Below, one piece after another: positions 18,656 through 27,140 of a stretch of 64,000 bases of DNA. Location of the stretch: assembly GCA_029262895.1 (NCBI GenBank), contig JAJCYM010000089.1:62001-126000 (forward strand), in the 5' to 3' direction. The notes under the pieces were generated by a model, which worked only from the letters and a program-made list of their open reading frames with translations, was not told the DNA's origin and ran no database searches. The translations under genes were made by a program, and so were the position numbers. Position 1 is the first letter of the stretch, and every line of letters starts with the position of its first letter. Source of the DNA: Roseivirga sp. Lineage in GTDB: Bacteria; Bacteroidota; Bacteroidia; Cytophagales; Cyclobacteriaceae.

Positions 18656-21301
18656 TTACTCGTATCTCAAATTATCAATCGGATTTCTTCTGGCTGCTTT
18701 TAATGATTGATAGCCTACGGTAAGCCAGGCGATCAACAAGGTGCCAAGCCCTCCGGCCACAAAAATCAGCGGATTCATGCTTACCGGATAAGCAAAATCC
18801 GATAACCATCCATCCATATACCACCAGGCAAAAGGCACCGCAAGCAAAATGGAGAGCAAAATGAGTTTAGTGAAATTGTTGAAAAGCAGGTTAACCAACC
18901 TGGAAGTGGAGGCTCCCAGTACTTTTCGAATCCCTATTTCCTTCTTCCGTTGTTCCGTCACATATGAGGCAAGCCCAAACAGTCCAAGACAAGCTATTGA
19001 AATGGCCAAAATGGCAAAAACAGTAAATATCGTTTTCACCTTTAATTGTTCTTTGAATGACCCAGCAAAAACCTCATCCAAAAAGGCATAATCAAATGGT
19101 CGCCCGTTGGCAAACTTATCCCAGGTGCTTTCGGCAAATTGAAGAACATCCTGAGCCTTTTCCGGACTAAATTTGATGTTGACTCTTCCGTTGTCGCTAT
19201 CCAACATAAGCGCGTGAGGTAAAATCTGTTCAGTCATCGATTTGAAATGGAAGTCTTTCATCACGCCAATAATTGTGAAGGACTGTGATTGATTATTAAC
19301 AATCCCACCAAGGCTTTTGATTTTCTTACCAACCGGGTTTTCAAGATATCCAAATCGCCTTGCTGCGGTTTCATTGATAATGACACCTGCAGTATCACTC
19401 GCTAGCTCCTTGTTGAAAAACCTACCATACACTAGTTCTATATCGAATGTACCTCCATAATTATAATCCACTTTCCAGTGTTGGACCGAAACAGCCTCAT
19501 CAGTAGTAGTCGCATTTTCACTCAAAAAGGGAAAATCACTACTTACGTTTGTCGCAGGTACATAGCCAGAGACGGAAACATTCTCAACGATGGCACTTCG
19601 TAGAAGCTCATCCTTAAATGTCTCCACTTGATCTCCAAGAAGATGGGTCTCATTGATGATCAAAATTTGATCCTTATTAAAACCCAGTTCTTTATTTTGA
19701 AGATAGTCCAATTGACTGTAGACAAACATGGACCCAATGATTAGAAATATGGAAGTGGTAAACTGAATTACAACCAAGCCATTTCGCATCCATTTTGCGG
19801 CATTACCCTGCGCCATCTCTCCCTTAAGCACCTTTGCCGGTAGAAAAGATGACAGCACAAAGGCTGGATAAATTCCTGCCGCCAGTCCTACCAGTACGGC
19901 CGCTAAACCCAGGTATGGCCAAAGTCCATCCGCACCAAAAATAGGGTCCGTTAAAGTCTTATCCGTTAGTGAATTGAAACCGGGAAGCATTAAATAAACA
20001 ATGCCAATGGCCATAAAAAATGCCAGGATGCTGTTCAAAAGTGACTCGGTTAGAAATTGGCCTATCAATTGCTTGCGCATGGAACCTAATACCTTTCTGA
20101 TACCAACTTCTTTAGCTCGCACTGAAGCACGGGCAGTGGCCATATTCATAAAATTGATGCAGGCAATAAGCAAAATGAAAAAGCCGATGATGCTAAACAT
20201 ATATACATATTGCACTGACCCACTGTTGTCCAGCTCAAAATCTAAGTTTGATCGCAAGTGAATGCTCTCGATTGGTTGCAAGAAGTAATTCCAGGTTTGT
20301 CTTCCCGCTTCAATTTCGGTGGCAATGTCAGTGCCCGTAAATTGCTTGATCTGAGGTCCAAAATGTTTCACCACAAAGTCGGGAATTTTCCCTTCTACCG
20401 TCTCTGCTAAAATTGAGTTGTTCAGTTCTAAATAGGTAATGAAGTTGTTGCTAAGCCAGATATTCTGTTTTGCATCCTCTCTGTTCAACATCGAGATAAA
20501 CATCTCGTATTTGAAATGCGTGTTTGCAGGAATGTCCTCAATCACTCCGGTTACCTTCAGGTCAGTCTCCTCATTAAACCTTATGATTCTACCAATAGGA
20601 TTGGTATCTCCAAAAAGTTTTTTAGATGTACTTTCTTCAAGCACCACAGTGTTTGGCTCATCAAGGAAATGGTCCATATCGCCCCGAATCACTGAAAATT
20701 TAAAAATATTAAAGAACTCTTGATCCGCCCAGGTGATCCCAGACTGTTGAAAAAATTGATTGTTTACGGAAATGATTTCTGTTGAATTTCCCCTGGTTCT
20801 AGCAGCCTCCAGAACCTCCGGAAAATCCATTTTCATTGCCTTCGCCATAGGGTCTGGCGTTGCCGGAAGATTAAATTCATTATCTGCAAAAGCTAAATGA
20901 GCTGCAACACGATAAATCTTACTGGAATTTTGAAAGTGTTTATCATAGCTAGTTTCGTCTTGTACGTAAATAGCAATGAAAACACAAGCTGCCATGCTAA
21001 TGGCCAGTCCGGTAAGATTGAGGAATGAGTAGAATTTATGTCGCATCATACTGCGATAAGCGACCTTGATGTTGTTCTTGACCATAGCGATATTATTTGA
21101 ATTTTGACTTAACCAATTGTCCCTCAAAAGGGAGAATCTAAATAGCAGTAGGGCGTCAATGAAGTACCTGCCATTAGCATACTTTTCTCCCTTCTCCTTC
21201 AGATTAAAGGCATAATATTCCTCCAGGTCACCTTTAATATCCTCTTGAAAATCAGTGTGACAATAAAATGTGAATAGCCTTTCTCCTAGGCGTTTCAGCA
21301 T
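18656..21301 (-). CDS. Orphan ABC permease with permease-prefix domain (first of PadR-headed pair)
   Basis: 881 residues. The start codon lies inside the end of padR (overlap ATGCTGA, 21295-21301), so the permease is translationally coupled to its presumed repressor. Prefix FYCHTDFQEDIKGDL; internal Met73 at 21085 (MVKNNIK). The cytoplasmic loops are RAKEVGIRKVLGS and RKKEIGIRKVLGA, both intact. The C-terminus NPIDNLRYE is identical to that of the next gene. This and the gene at 16012 look like a recent duplicate pair. Confidence 0.88.
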   Translation of the reverse strand: MLKRLGERLFTFYCHTDFQEDIKGDLEEYYAFNLKEKGEKYANGRYFIDALLLFRFSLLRDNWLSQNSNNIAMVKNNIKVAYRSMMRHKFYSFLNLTGLAISMAACVFIAIYVQDETSYDKHFQNSSKIYRVAAHLAFADNEFNLPATPDPMAKAMKMDFPEVLEAARTRGNSTEIISVNNQFFQQSGITWADQEFFNIFKFSVIRGDMDHFLDEPNTVVLEESTSKKLFGDTNPIGRIIRFNEETDLKVTGVIEDIPANTHFKYEMFISMLNREDAKQNIWLSNNFITYLELNNSILAETVEGKIPDFVVKHFGPQIKQFTGTDIATEIEAGRQTWNYFLQPIESIHLRSNLDFELDNSGSVQYVYMFSIIGFFILLIACINFMNMATARASVRAKEVGIRKVLGSMRKQLIGQFLTESLLNSILAFFMAIGIVYLMLPGFNSLTDKTLTDPIFGADGLWPYLGLAAVLVGLAAGIYPAFVLSSFLPAKVLKGEMAQGNAAKWMRNGLVVIQFTTSIFLIIGSMFVYSQLDYLQNKELGFNKDQILIINETHLLGDQVETFKDELLRSAIVENVSVSGYVPATNVSSDFPFLSENATTTDEAVSVQHWKVDYNYGGTFDIELVYGRFFNKELASDTAGVIINETAARRFGYLENPVGKKIKSLGGIVNNQSQSFTIIGVMKDFHFKSMTEQILPHALMLDSDNGRVNIKFSPEKAQDVLQFAESTWDKFANGRPFDYAFLDEVFAGSFKEQLKVKTIFTVFAILAISIACLGLFGLASYVTEQRKKEIGIRKVLGASTSRLVNLLFNNFTKLILLSILLAVPFAWWYMDGWLSDFAYPVSMNPLIFVAGGLGTLLIAWLTVGYQSLKAARRNPIDNLRYE

Positions 21302-21633
21302 AATTTGAACTCAAAGGCCACGTCCGGAATCTGATTCCAAAGCTCAACTCTAGATTGCATGTTATAATCAAGCGCCTTTTTGCCCAAAGCAGTAATTTTG
21401 AAGTACCTCTTCCTCTTGCCTCCTCGCATTTTGGTAGACTCTCCGAATTCGGAATTCAAAAACCCTTTAGATTCCATTCTTCGCAAAGCAGACTGCAAAG
21501 CACCAACACTAACCTTTCGGTTTTGTCGCTTTGCAATTTCCTCTTTTATGGCCACACCATAGGCTTCACCATAAAGCACGCCAACAGTCAACAGCACGAT
21601 CTCCTCAAATTCACCAAGCTGGTATTTTTTCAT
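21295..21633 (-). CDS. PadR family transcriptional regulator
   Basis: 112 residues from ATG 21633; a TTG two codons upstream is possible but unnecessary. A winged-helix PadR domain fills the protein: LGEFEEIVLLTVGVLYGEAYGVAIKEEI, then VGALQSALRRMESKGFL (recognition helix region) and the wing GKRKRYFKITALGKKAL. It is the short PadR form without a large C-terminal domain. PadR proteins are usually repressors of adjacent transporter genes. It overlaps the downstream permease by 7 bases, and a TACATTTG -7 box lies 20 bases upstream of its start, within sequence repeated nearby, consistent with autoregulation. Confidence 0.9.
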   Translation of the reverse strand: MKKYQLGEFEEIVLLTVGVLYGEAYGVAIKEEIAKRQNRKVSVGALQSALRRMESKGFLNSEFGESTKMRGGKRKRYFKITALGKKALDYNMQSRVELWNQIPDVAFEFKLC

Positions 21634-21652
21634 CTTCAAGCAATTTAATTCT

Positions 21653-21707
21653 CAAATGTAGTTTTTTAATACGGAAGAAAAAACTAAAAGTTCCTAAATG
21701 TAGTTTT
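21653..21707 (-). promoter_or_regulatory. PadR-operon promoter with repeated AAATGTAGTTTT motif
   Basis: On the minus strand, TACATTTG (+ coordinates 21653-21660) matches the Bacteroidota -7 consensus. Its complement is part of AAATGTAGTTTTTT. A second copy, TTCCTAAATGTAGTTTT, is at 21691-21707; the TGTAGT cores are exactly 42 bp apart (four helical turns). The second copy is identical to 12123-12139. The overlap of motif and -7 box is what a repressor site would look like; the binding protein is inferred. Confidence 0.5.
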
Positions 21708-21754
21708 AATCAGAAATTATTGGATGAGATAATAGAGAATACGGGAACAAATAA

Positions 21755-21896
21755 AAATGAGGCTGTCTCAAAACTTAATCACTCAAGTTTGTAACTTGGG
21801 TGCACGATTGTTTAGTTCCAAGTCACAGACTTGAAACATTCAACGAATATAATTTGGTCATAACCGGCCTCAATTTCCTTTGAGACACCCTCATTT
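21755..21896. repeat. 142-bp element with 18-bp terminal inverted repeats (MITE-like)
   Basis: The left end AAATGAGGCTGTCTCAAA (21755-21772) and right end (21879-21896) are inverted copies with 17 of 18 matches. A nested pair CAAGTTTGTAACTTGG / CCAAGTCACAGACTTG forms a second inverted repeat inside. GAGGCTGTCTCAAA ends are typical of several IS families, so this may be an IS-derived MITE with no transposase. It lies between the five-permease operon's end (21926) and the next padR promoter. Confidence 0.7.
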
Positions 21897-21925
21897 AACC
21901 CATCCTGGGGTCAATTCTATCAGTG

Positions 21926-24529
21926 CTAATCCTGCCTCAAGTTTTTAATCGGATTGATGATTGCCGCCCTCATTGATTGATAGCCTACGGTAATCCATGC
22001 TACTCCCAATGTGGAAGCCAGAGCCAGTACAAACATCATAAATCCGATGTTTGTCCTATAGGCAAACCCTTCAAGCCATTGCTGCATCATATAGTAAGCG
22101 AGTGGAATGGCTATGGCATTTGCCAGAAGTACAAGGATTAGGAATCGCTGGGTAATCATTTTGGAAACTCCGGATACAGATGCGCCCAATACCTTTCTTA
22201 TCGCAATTTCTTTGAGTCTGTCTTTGATTGTCATATTAGCCATAGCAAACATGCCCATAAAGGCAATGAACACGGCCAGTGCTGTCAAATACAATAGGAT
22301 ACTGGATAACTTGCTCTCCTGCGCATTTAGTGTTGCAAAATTCTCATCAAGAAAATAGTGTTCAAAAGGTGCTCCATTGGCTACCTCATACCAAACACTT
22401 TCTATTTGCGCAAGCGTTTCGGTAAGATTTGTCGTGGAAAACTTAACACCAAGATTACCCTCTGTTCTATCCCTGAAATAAAATCCAAAAGGCTTTATTT
22501 CCGACTTAAAGTTCGCGAAATGAAAGTCTTTCACTACCCCAAGTATAACTCCATTCTGGATCGTATCATTTTGTATGGACATGGGTACCGACTTCCCTAC
22601 ATCTTCTAATGTCAAGCCCAATTCTTTCAGTCCTTGTTCGTTCACAATAATATTTGTACCACTGGCATCTGTAGCGAACTCACGAGAAAAGTTCCTTCCG
22701 GCAACAAACTCAAAATCCATTACATCAATGAACTCAGGTTCGGTAATCACAAAATTCAGCAGCACCCCATCAGGATAACCAAGAGTTGTTGTCCAATTCA
22801 GGCCTCCGACAATTCCACTGGAAGCACCAACCCCTGAGACGTTGGGTAGTTTGGCCAATTCGGATTTAAAGGTCTTCTGATTGCCAGTGACTTGGGCGTT
22901 TTCGATGACTAGCACTTGCTCAGAGCTAAAACCGAGGTCAATATTCTGTACATGTTTCAGCTGCTTAAACACCACAAGCGTACCTACTATCATAAAAGTT
23001 GAAATGGCAAACTGGACGACCAGTAGGGTCTTTCTTAATCCCTTGGCGGATCTGCCTTGGCTGCCAACCACGCCCTTGACCGCGTTAGACACTTTGAATG
23101 AAGACATGTGCAGAGCCGGATACAGTCCAGCCATGATTCCAAAAAGAAGGCCAATAAAGGCAATCCCAGCAAAAACCTTAAGGTTCTCTATCTGCAAAAT
23201 GCTTACCTCACGCCCCAGTACATCACCAAGATTTTTGAATAGTACTTCAGCCAAAATTCCACCCGCAATTACCGCAATCAATACCGTGACTAAAGCTTCA
23301 ATCAGAAACTGTGAAATCAAGGATTTTTTGTGCGCTCCAAAAACCTTTCTCACACCAACCTCCTTTAATCTTCTTAAAGAGTCAGCAACTGTCAAGTTCA
23401 AATAGTTGATACACGAAATCAACAAGACAAAGAGGGCCAGCGCACCAAAAATATAGATGTTGTCCTTTGATCCATTAGCCTCCAGTTCCCATTTCAAATT
23501 TGAGGTGAGATGGATATCTGTTAATCTCTGTGCATAAATAGGAGCATACCGCTCTTGCTCTGGTCTGGCGGTTTTGTAAAATGGTGCAAGTTTTGACTGA
23601 AATTCTTCCAACCCTGAGCCTTTACCAAGTTTTACATAAGTGTAAAAATTCCAGAAACCCCAATTTTGATCAATGTTCCCAAAATCAAGTCGAGATAAGA
23701 AGTCAAACTTAAAATGTGAATTGATAGGAACATCTTCGATCACTCCCGAAATACGTTTCACCTGATTTTCCTGTCCATAAATTGTCAGGGTTTCTCCAAT
23801 TGCATTTTCCTTATTGAAGTATTTTAGAGCTGCACTTCTTGTAATGACCATTTTATCAGGTGCATCAAGGGCATTGCTCGGATCCCCGTGCAAAAAGGGA
23901 AAGCTGAATACCTCAAAGAAGGTAGAATCTGTTCTGATCATACCCTCCTCATAGAATTTCTTGTCTTCAGTGGCTCCTATCAGGAATTTATTACCCCAGT
24001 TGGGAAACAGTCTGACAGTCGCCTCTACTTCCGGCAAATCGTTTTTCAAAGCATAAGCCAAAGCAGGAGGTGTGGTAGCATCAGGAAGTACCTTGCCATC
24101 AGACTCCAAAAGATCAATGACCACCCGATGAACTCTGTCCGAATCCTCGTGAAATTTATCATAGCTCAATTCACCCTTGATATAAATAAAAATGAATATG
24201 AAACTGGCCAGGCCTACACTAAGGCTCATCAAATTCAGGAAAGTATGCGCTTTATGCTTGCGCATACCCCTCCAGGCGTATTTAAAATAACTTCTGTACA
24301 TAATTGTTGTGTTTGAGTTTTGTTGTTTTCTTTTAAATGCAAATGGTCTGAGAAAATGCAGGACATTGTACCAATAGCTTATGTCTGCCCTCCATCGACT
24401 TCTCAATTTTCTATCCTCAACATAGAATTCCTGAAGGTCTCCTTTGACTTCTTCGAGCAATTCATCTTTACAAAACCAGCTCAAAAAGCGATCTGCAAAT
24501 CTTGGTGGTTTGTTACGCCTTTTACTCAT
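21926..24529 (-). CDS. Orphan ABC permease with permease-prefix domain (fifth in operon)
   Basis: 867 residues. The prefix is of the second type (DRFLSWFCKDELLEEVKGDL, ~14-33); Met77 (ATG 24301, MYRSYFK) corresponds to the unprefixed start. Cytoplasmic loops RLKEVGVRKVFGA and RLKEIAIRKVLGA. The C-terminus NPIKNLRQD lacks the usual YE ending. Its ATG lies within the upstream gene's last codons (ATGAGTAA overlap, 24522-24529). As the last gene of the chain it is followed by the 142-bp inverted-repeat element and no clear terminator. Confidence 0.87.
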   Translation of the reverse strand: MSKRRNKPPRFADRFLSWFCKDELLEEVKGDLQEFYVEDRKLRSRWRADISYWYNVLHFLRPFAFKRKQQNSNTTIMYRSYFKYAWRGMRKHKAHTFLNLMSLSVGLASFIFIFIYIKGELSYDKFHEDSDRVHRVVIDLLESDGKVLPDATTPPALAYALKNDLPEVEATVRLFPNWGNKFLIGATEDKKFYEEGMIRTDSTFFEVFSFPFLHGDPSNALDAPDKMVITRSAALKYFNKENAIGETLTIYGQENQVKRISGVIEDVPINSHFKFDFLSRLDFGNIDQNWGFWNFYTYVKLGKGSGLEEFQSKLAPFYKTARPEQERYAPIYAQRLTDIHLTSNLKWELEANGSKDNIYIFGALALFVLLISCINYLNLTVADSLRRLKEVGVRKVFGAHKKSLISQFLIEALVTVLIAVIAGGILAEVLFKNLGDVLGREVSILQIENLKVFAGIAFIGLLFGIMAGLYPALHMSSFKVSNAVKGVVGSQGRSAKGLRKTLLVVQFAISTFMIVGTLVVFKQLKHVQNIDLGFSSEQVLVIENAQVTGNQKTFKSELAKLPNVSGVGASSGIVGGLNWTTTLGYPDGVLLNFVITEPEFIDVMDFEFVAGRNFSREFATDASGTNIIVNEQGLKELGLTLEDVGKSVPMSIQNDTIQNGVILGVVKDFHFANFKSEIKPFGFYFRDRTEGNLGVKFSTTNLTETLAQIESVWYEVANGAPFEHYFLDENFATLNAQESKLSSILLYLTALAVFIAFMGMFAMANMTIKDRLKEIAIRKVLGASVSGVSKMITQRFLILVLLANAIAIPLAYYMMQQWLEGFAYRTNIGFMMFVLALASTLGVAWITVGYQSMRAAIINPIKNLRQD

Positions 24530-27140
24530 CTCTCAAGCTATTGGTAGGATTTTCAAAAACGACTTTGGCACTTTGATAGAGCACTGATATAGCTACCAGC
24601 ATTATGATTATCAATGCCGGTAGTATTAAGTAAACTGGTAATAGTTCTACACGGTAGGCAAACTGACCCAACCAATCCTTCAGGAACAAATAGGCTGGTG
24701 CCACGGCCAAAACAAGTCCCAACATTACAGGGAGGCCAAACTCTTTAAGCAAGCGAACGAGTAAGGCCATAGGGCCTGCACCAAGTACTTTTCGAATGGC
24801 CAACTCCTTTGTTTTCAACTTTACTACAAAGGACGAAAGACCCACTAGCCCTAGGCAGGCAATGGCCAAAGCCAATATTGTGAATAGCCTGAATATAGAG
24901 CCGAACCGCTGATCATTTGTATAAAGGCGATTAAGACGATCATCCAGAAATGAGTAATTGAATGGCTCATTTGTCAGACCCAACCACTTATCTGAAAGTC
25001 CTGCTATACCAGCTTGAAAAGAATTTGAATTTATCTTAATCGAAGCTTTGCGAAATTGCGCTGGCCACACTCGAAGCGAAAGCGGCTCTATTTCTTCATG
25101 TAGAGATTGATAATGAAAATCTTTCACTACACCAATTACTTTCCCGTTCCCGCCCCATTGATTGAAATCCAACCCTATAGCCTCCTCAGGGGAGGATAAG
25201 CCGAAGTAGGAAAGTGCAGTTTCATTTAAAATCATCGCTCCGACAGTGTCGGAAGCAATATCAGAGGAAAAGTCACGGCCGGCTATAAGAGTTAGCTGGT
25301 AATTATTGATAAAATCCTGATCAACAATATTCAATAATATCTCAGCACTTCTTTGCTCTCCCTCTAGGCTTATTCTTGTCGTCAGACTATGAGGTTTTTC
25401 GCCAGGCGCATGCGAAGAGAAGGAAAGGCCCGAGATAAATCCGGTTTTAATCAGCTCATCTTTGATTACCCTATGCTTTCCTATGACTTCCGGGTTTTGA
25501 CCCATATCGACCACTATGGTTTGATCTTTATAAAAGCCCAAATCCTTGGATTCAATCAGCTGAAATTGCTTCCACATGACAACAGCCACTATCAAAAGCC
25601 CGATTGAAATAAAGAACTGAAAAGTAGTCATCACCTTTCTTGGCGATATGCTGGTTTTTCCAGTGTTCAATTTATTTTTAAGTGCATCAATCGGTTTAAA
25701 GGAGGAGATCAAGATGGCTGGGTATGCGCCCGCCAAAACACCAAGTGTAATTCCTAAGAGTACAAGTGCCCCAAGGATTTCTATGGTCCAGTAGGTTTGT
25801 AGTTCAAACGTTTTCCCAACCACTTCGGAAAAGCCAGGCAGTAATAAAGCAAATAACCCAATCGAAATAGCCAATGCCAAAAAGGTGAAAATGAAAGCCT
25901 CACTAAAGAATTGGGTTACCAATTGAATGCGATGAGCTCCCGCAACTTTGCGAATCCCCACTTCTTTCATTCGGGTTGAGGCCCTCGCTGAGGAAAGGTT
26001 GATAAAATTACTTAGCGCCAATATGATGATTAAGAAAGCGGCAGACATGAGCAAATACAGTTGCTTTTTATTGCCTTGAACACCAATATCCCCCAACCTT
26101 GAGGAGCCAAAGTAAGCTTGTTCCAACGAGGTCAAACTCAAATCAGTCTTTACCTCATTGCCAGCCGTAGCCATATATTTATCTACAAATTCTGGGAACT
26201 TCAATGCTAATGATTCTGATGAAGCTACATCCGTCAGTAGCACATAGGTCGTTGTTGGCTTCCAACCCCAATTGGTTTCTGTAGTTGGAAAGTCGTTGAT
26301 CCAGGATTGAAAGGACAACAACATATCAAAGTCCAAATGAGAGTCCAAGGGTTTATCTGCCAATACACCTGTCACCTGATAGGGGCGATCCTTGATTTCC
26401 AGAAATTCCCCTAATGGAGACTTCTCACCAAAATATTTCCTGGCCAGTTCGGCTGAGAGCACCACTTTGAAAGGACCCTCCAAGGCCTTTTCTCTTGAGC
26501 CTTGTTGAAGTTCAAAATCGAAAAGCTTGAAAAAAGTGTGCTCGGCATACATCACTTTGGATTCGAAGTAGGCTTGTTGTTCGTATTTAACCAACAAAGG
26601 ACCCCAGGAACGGGACATCCTCAAATAATCTACTACCTCGGGAAATTCATTTCGGAATGCAGGCCCCATAGCTCCGGAGGCAACTGCAAGTGGCAGAAAA
26701 GTGTCTCCTGCTTTTATATCAGTATCCACCCTATAAACAAGTTGCTTGTTCTTGTGGAATTGATCGACATTCAATTCACTATCTACATAGGTGAGTATAA
26801 AAAGGCTACTGGTGATCCCCATCACCAATCCAAGTATATGGATCAATGAGAAGCCTTTGTGCTTCATCATATTTCTAAAGCCAATTTTCAAGTTGTTTGT
26901 GACCATGATATTGTTTATTTGATATGTTGAGTGTCGTTTTAATGCAAAAGGCCTCACAAAATGCAGTACATGAAACCAGTATTTTAGATTGACCTTAACC
27001 CTTGATTTTCCTTGAGATTCCAGTTCGTAAAACTCATGCAAATCGCCCTTGACCTCTTCGAGCAATTCATCTTTGCAAAACCAGCTCAAAAAGCGGTCTG
27101 CAAATCTTGGTGGATTATATGGTTTCCTTAGTTGACTCAC
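24522..27140 (-). CDS. Orphan ABC permease with permease-prefix domain (fourth in operon)
   Basis: 872 residues. The start is GTG at 27140, overlapping the stop of the previous gene by four bases (GTGA); no ATG fits this position. Prefix DRFLSWFCKDELLEEVKGDL; internal Met79 (MVTNNLK). Loops RMKEVGIRKVAGA and KTKELAIRKVLGA. FtsX domain 1 reads ALSNFINLSSARAST where others have ACINFMN, so this copy has diverged. C-terminus NPTNSLRDE. Confidence 0.87.
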   Translation of the reverse strand: MSQLRKPYNPPRFADRFLSWFCKDELLEEVKGDLHEFYELESQGKSRVKVNLKYWFHVLHFVRPFALKRHSTYQINNIMVTNNLKIGFRNMMKHKGFSLIHILGLVMGITSSLFILTYVDSELNVDQFHKNKQLVYRVDTDIKAGDTFLPLAVASGAMGPAFRNEFPEVVDYLRMSRSWGPLLVKYEQQAYFESKVMYAEHTFFKLFDFELQQGSREKALEGPFKVVLSAELARKYFGEKSPLGEFLEIKDRPYQVTGVLADKPLDSHLDFDMLLSFQSWINDFPTTETNWGWKPTTTYVLLTDVASSESLALKFPEFVDKYMATAGNEVKTDLSLTSLEQAYFGSSRLGDIGVQGNKKQLYLLMSAAFLIIILALSNFINLSSARASTRMKEVGIRKVAGAHRIQLVTQFFSEAFIFTFLALAISIGLFALLLPGFSEVVGKTFELQTYWTIEILGALVLLGITLGVLAGAYPAILISSFKPIDALKNKLNTGKTSISPRKVMTTFQFFISIGLLIVAVVMWKQFQLIESKDLGFYKDQTIVVDMGQNPEVIGKHRVIKDELIKTGFISGLSFSSHAPGEKPHSLTTRISLEGEQRSAEILLNIVDQDFINNYQLTLIAGRDFSSDIASDTVGAMILNETALSYFGLSSPEEAIGLDFNQWGGNGKVIGVVKDFHYQSLHEEIEPLSLRVWPAQFRKASIKINSNSFQAGIAGLSDKWLGLTNEPFNYSFLDDRLNRLYTNDQRFGSIFRLFTILALAIACLGLVGLSSFVVKLKTKELAIRKVLGAGPMALLVRLLKEFGLPVMLGLVLAVAPAYLFLKDWLGQFAYRVELLPVYLILPALIIIMLVAISVLYQSAKVVFENPTNSLRDE

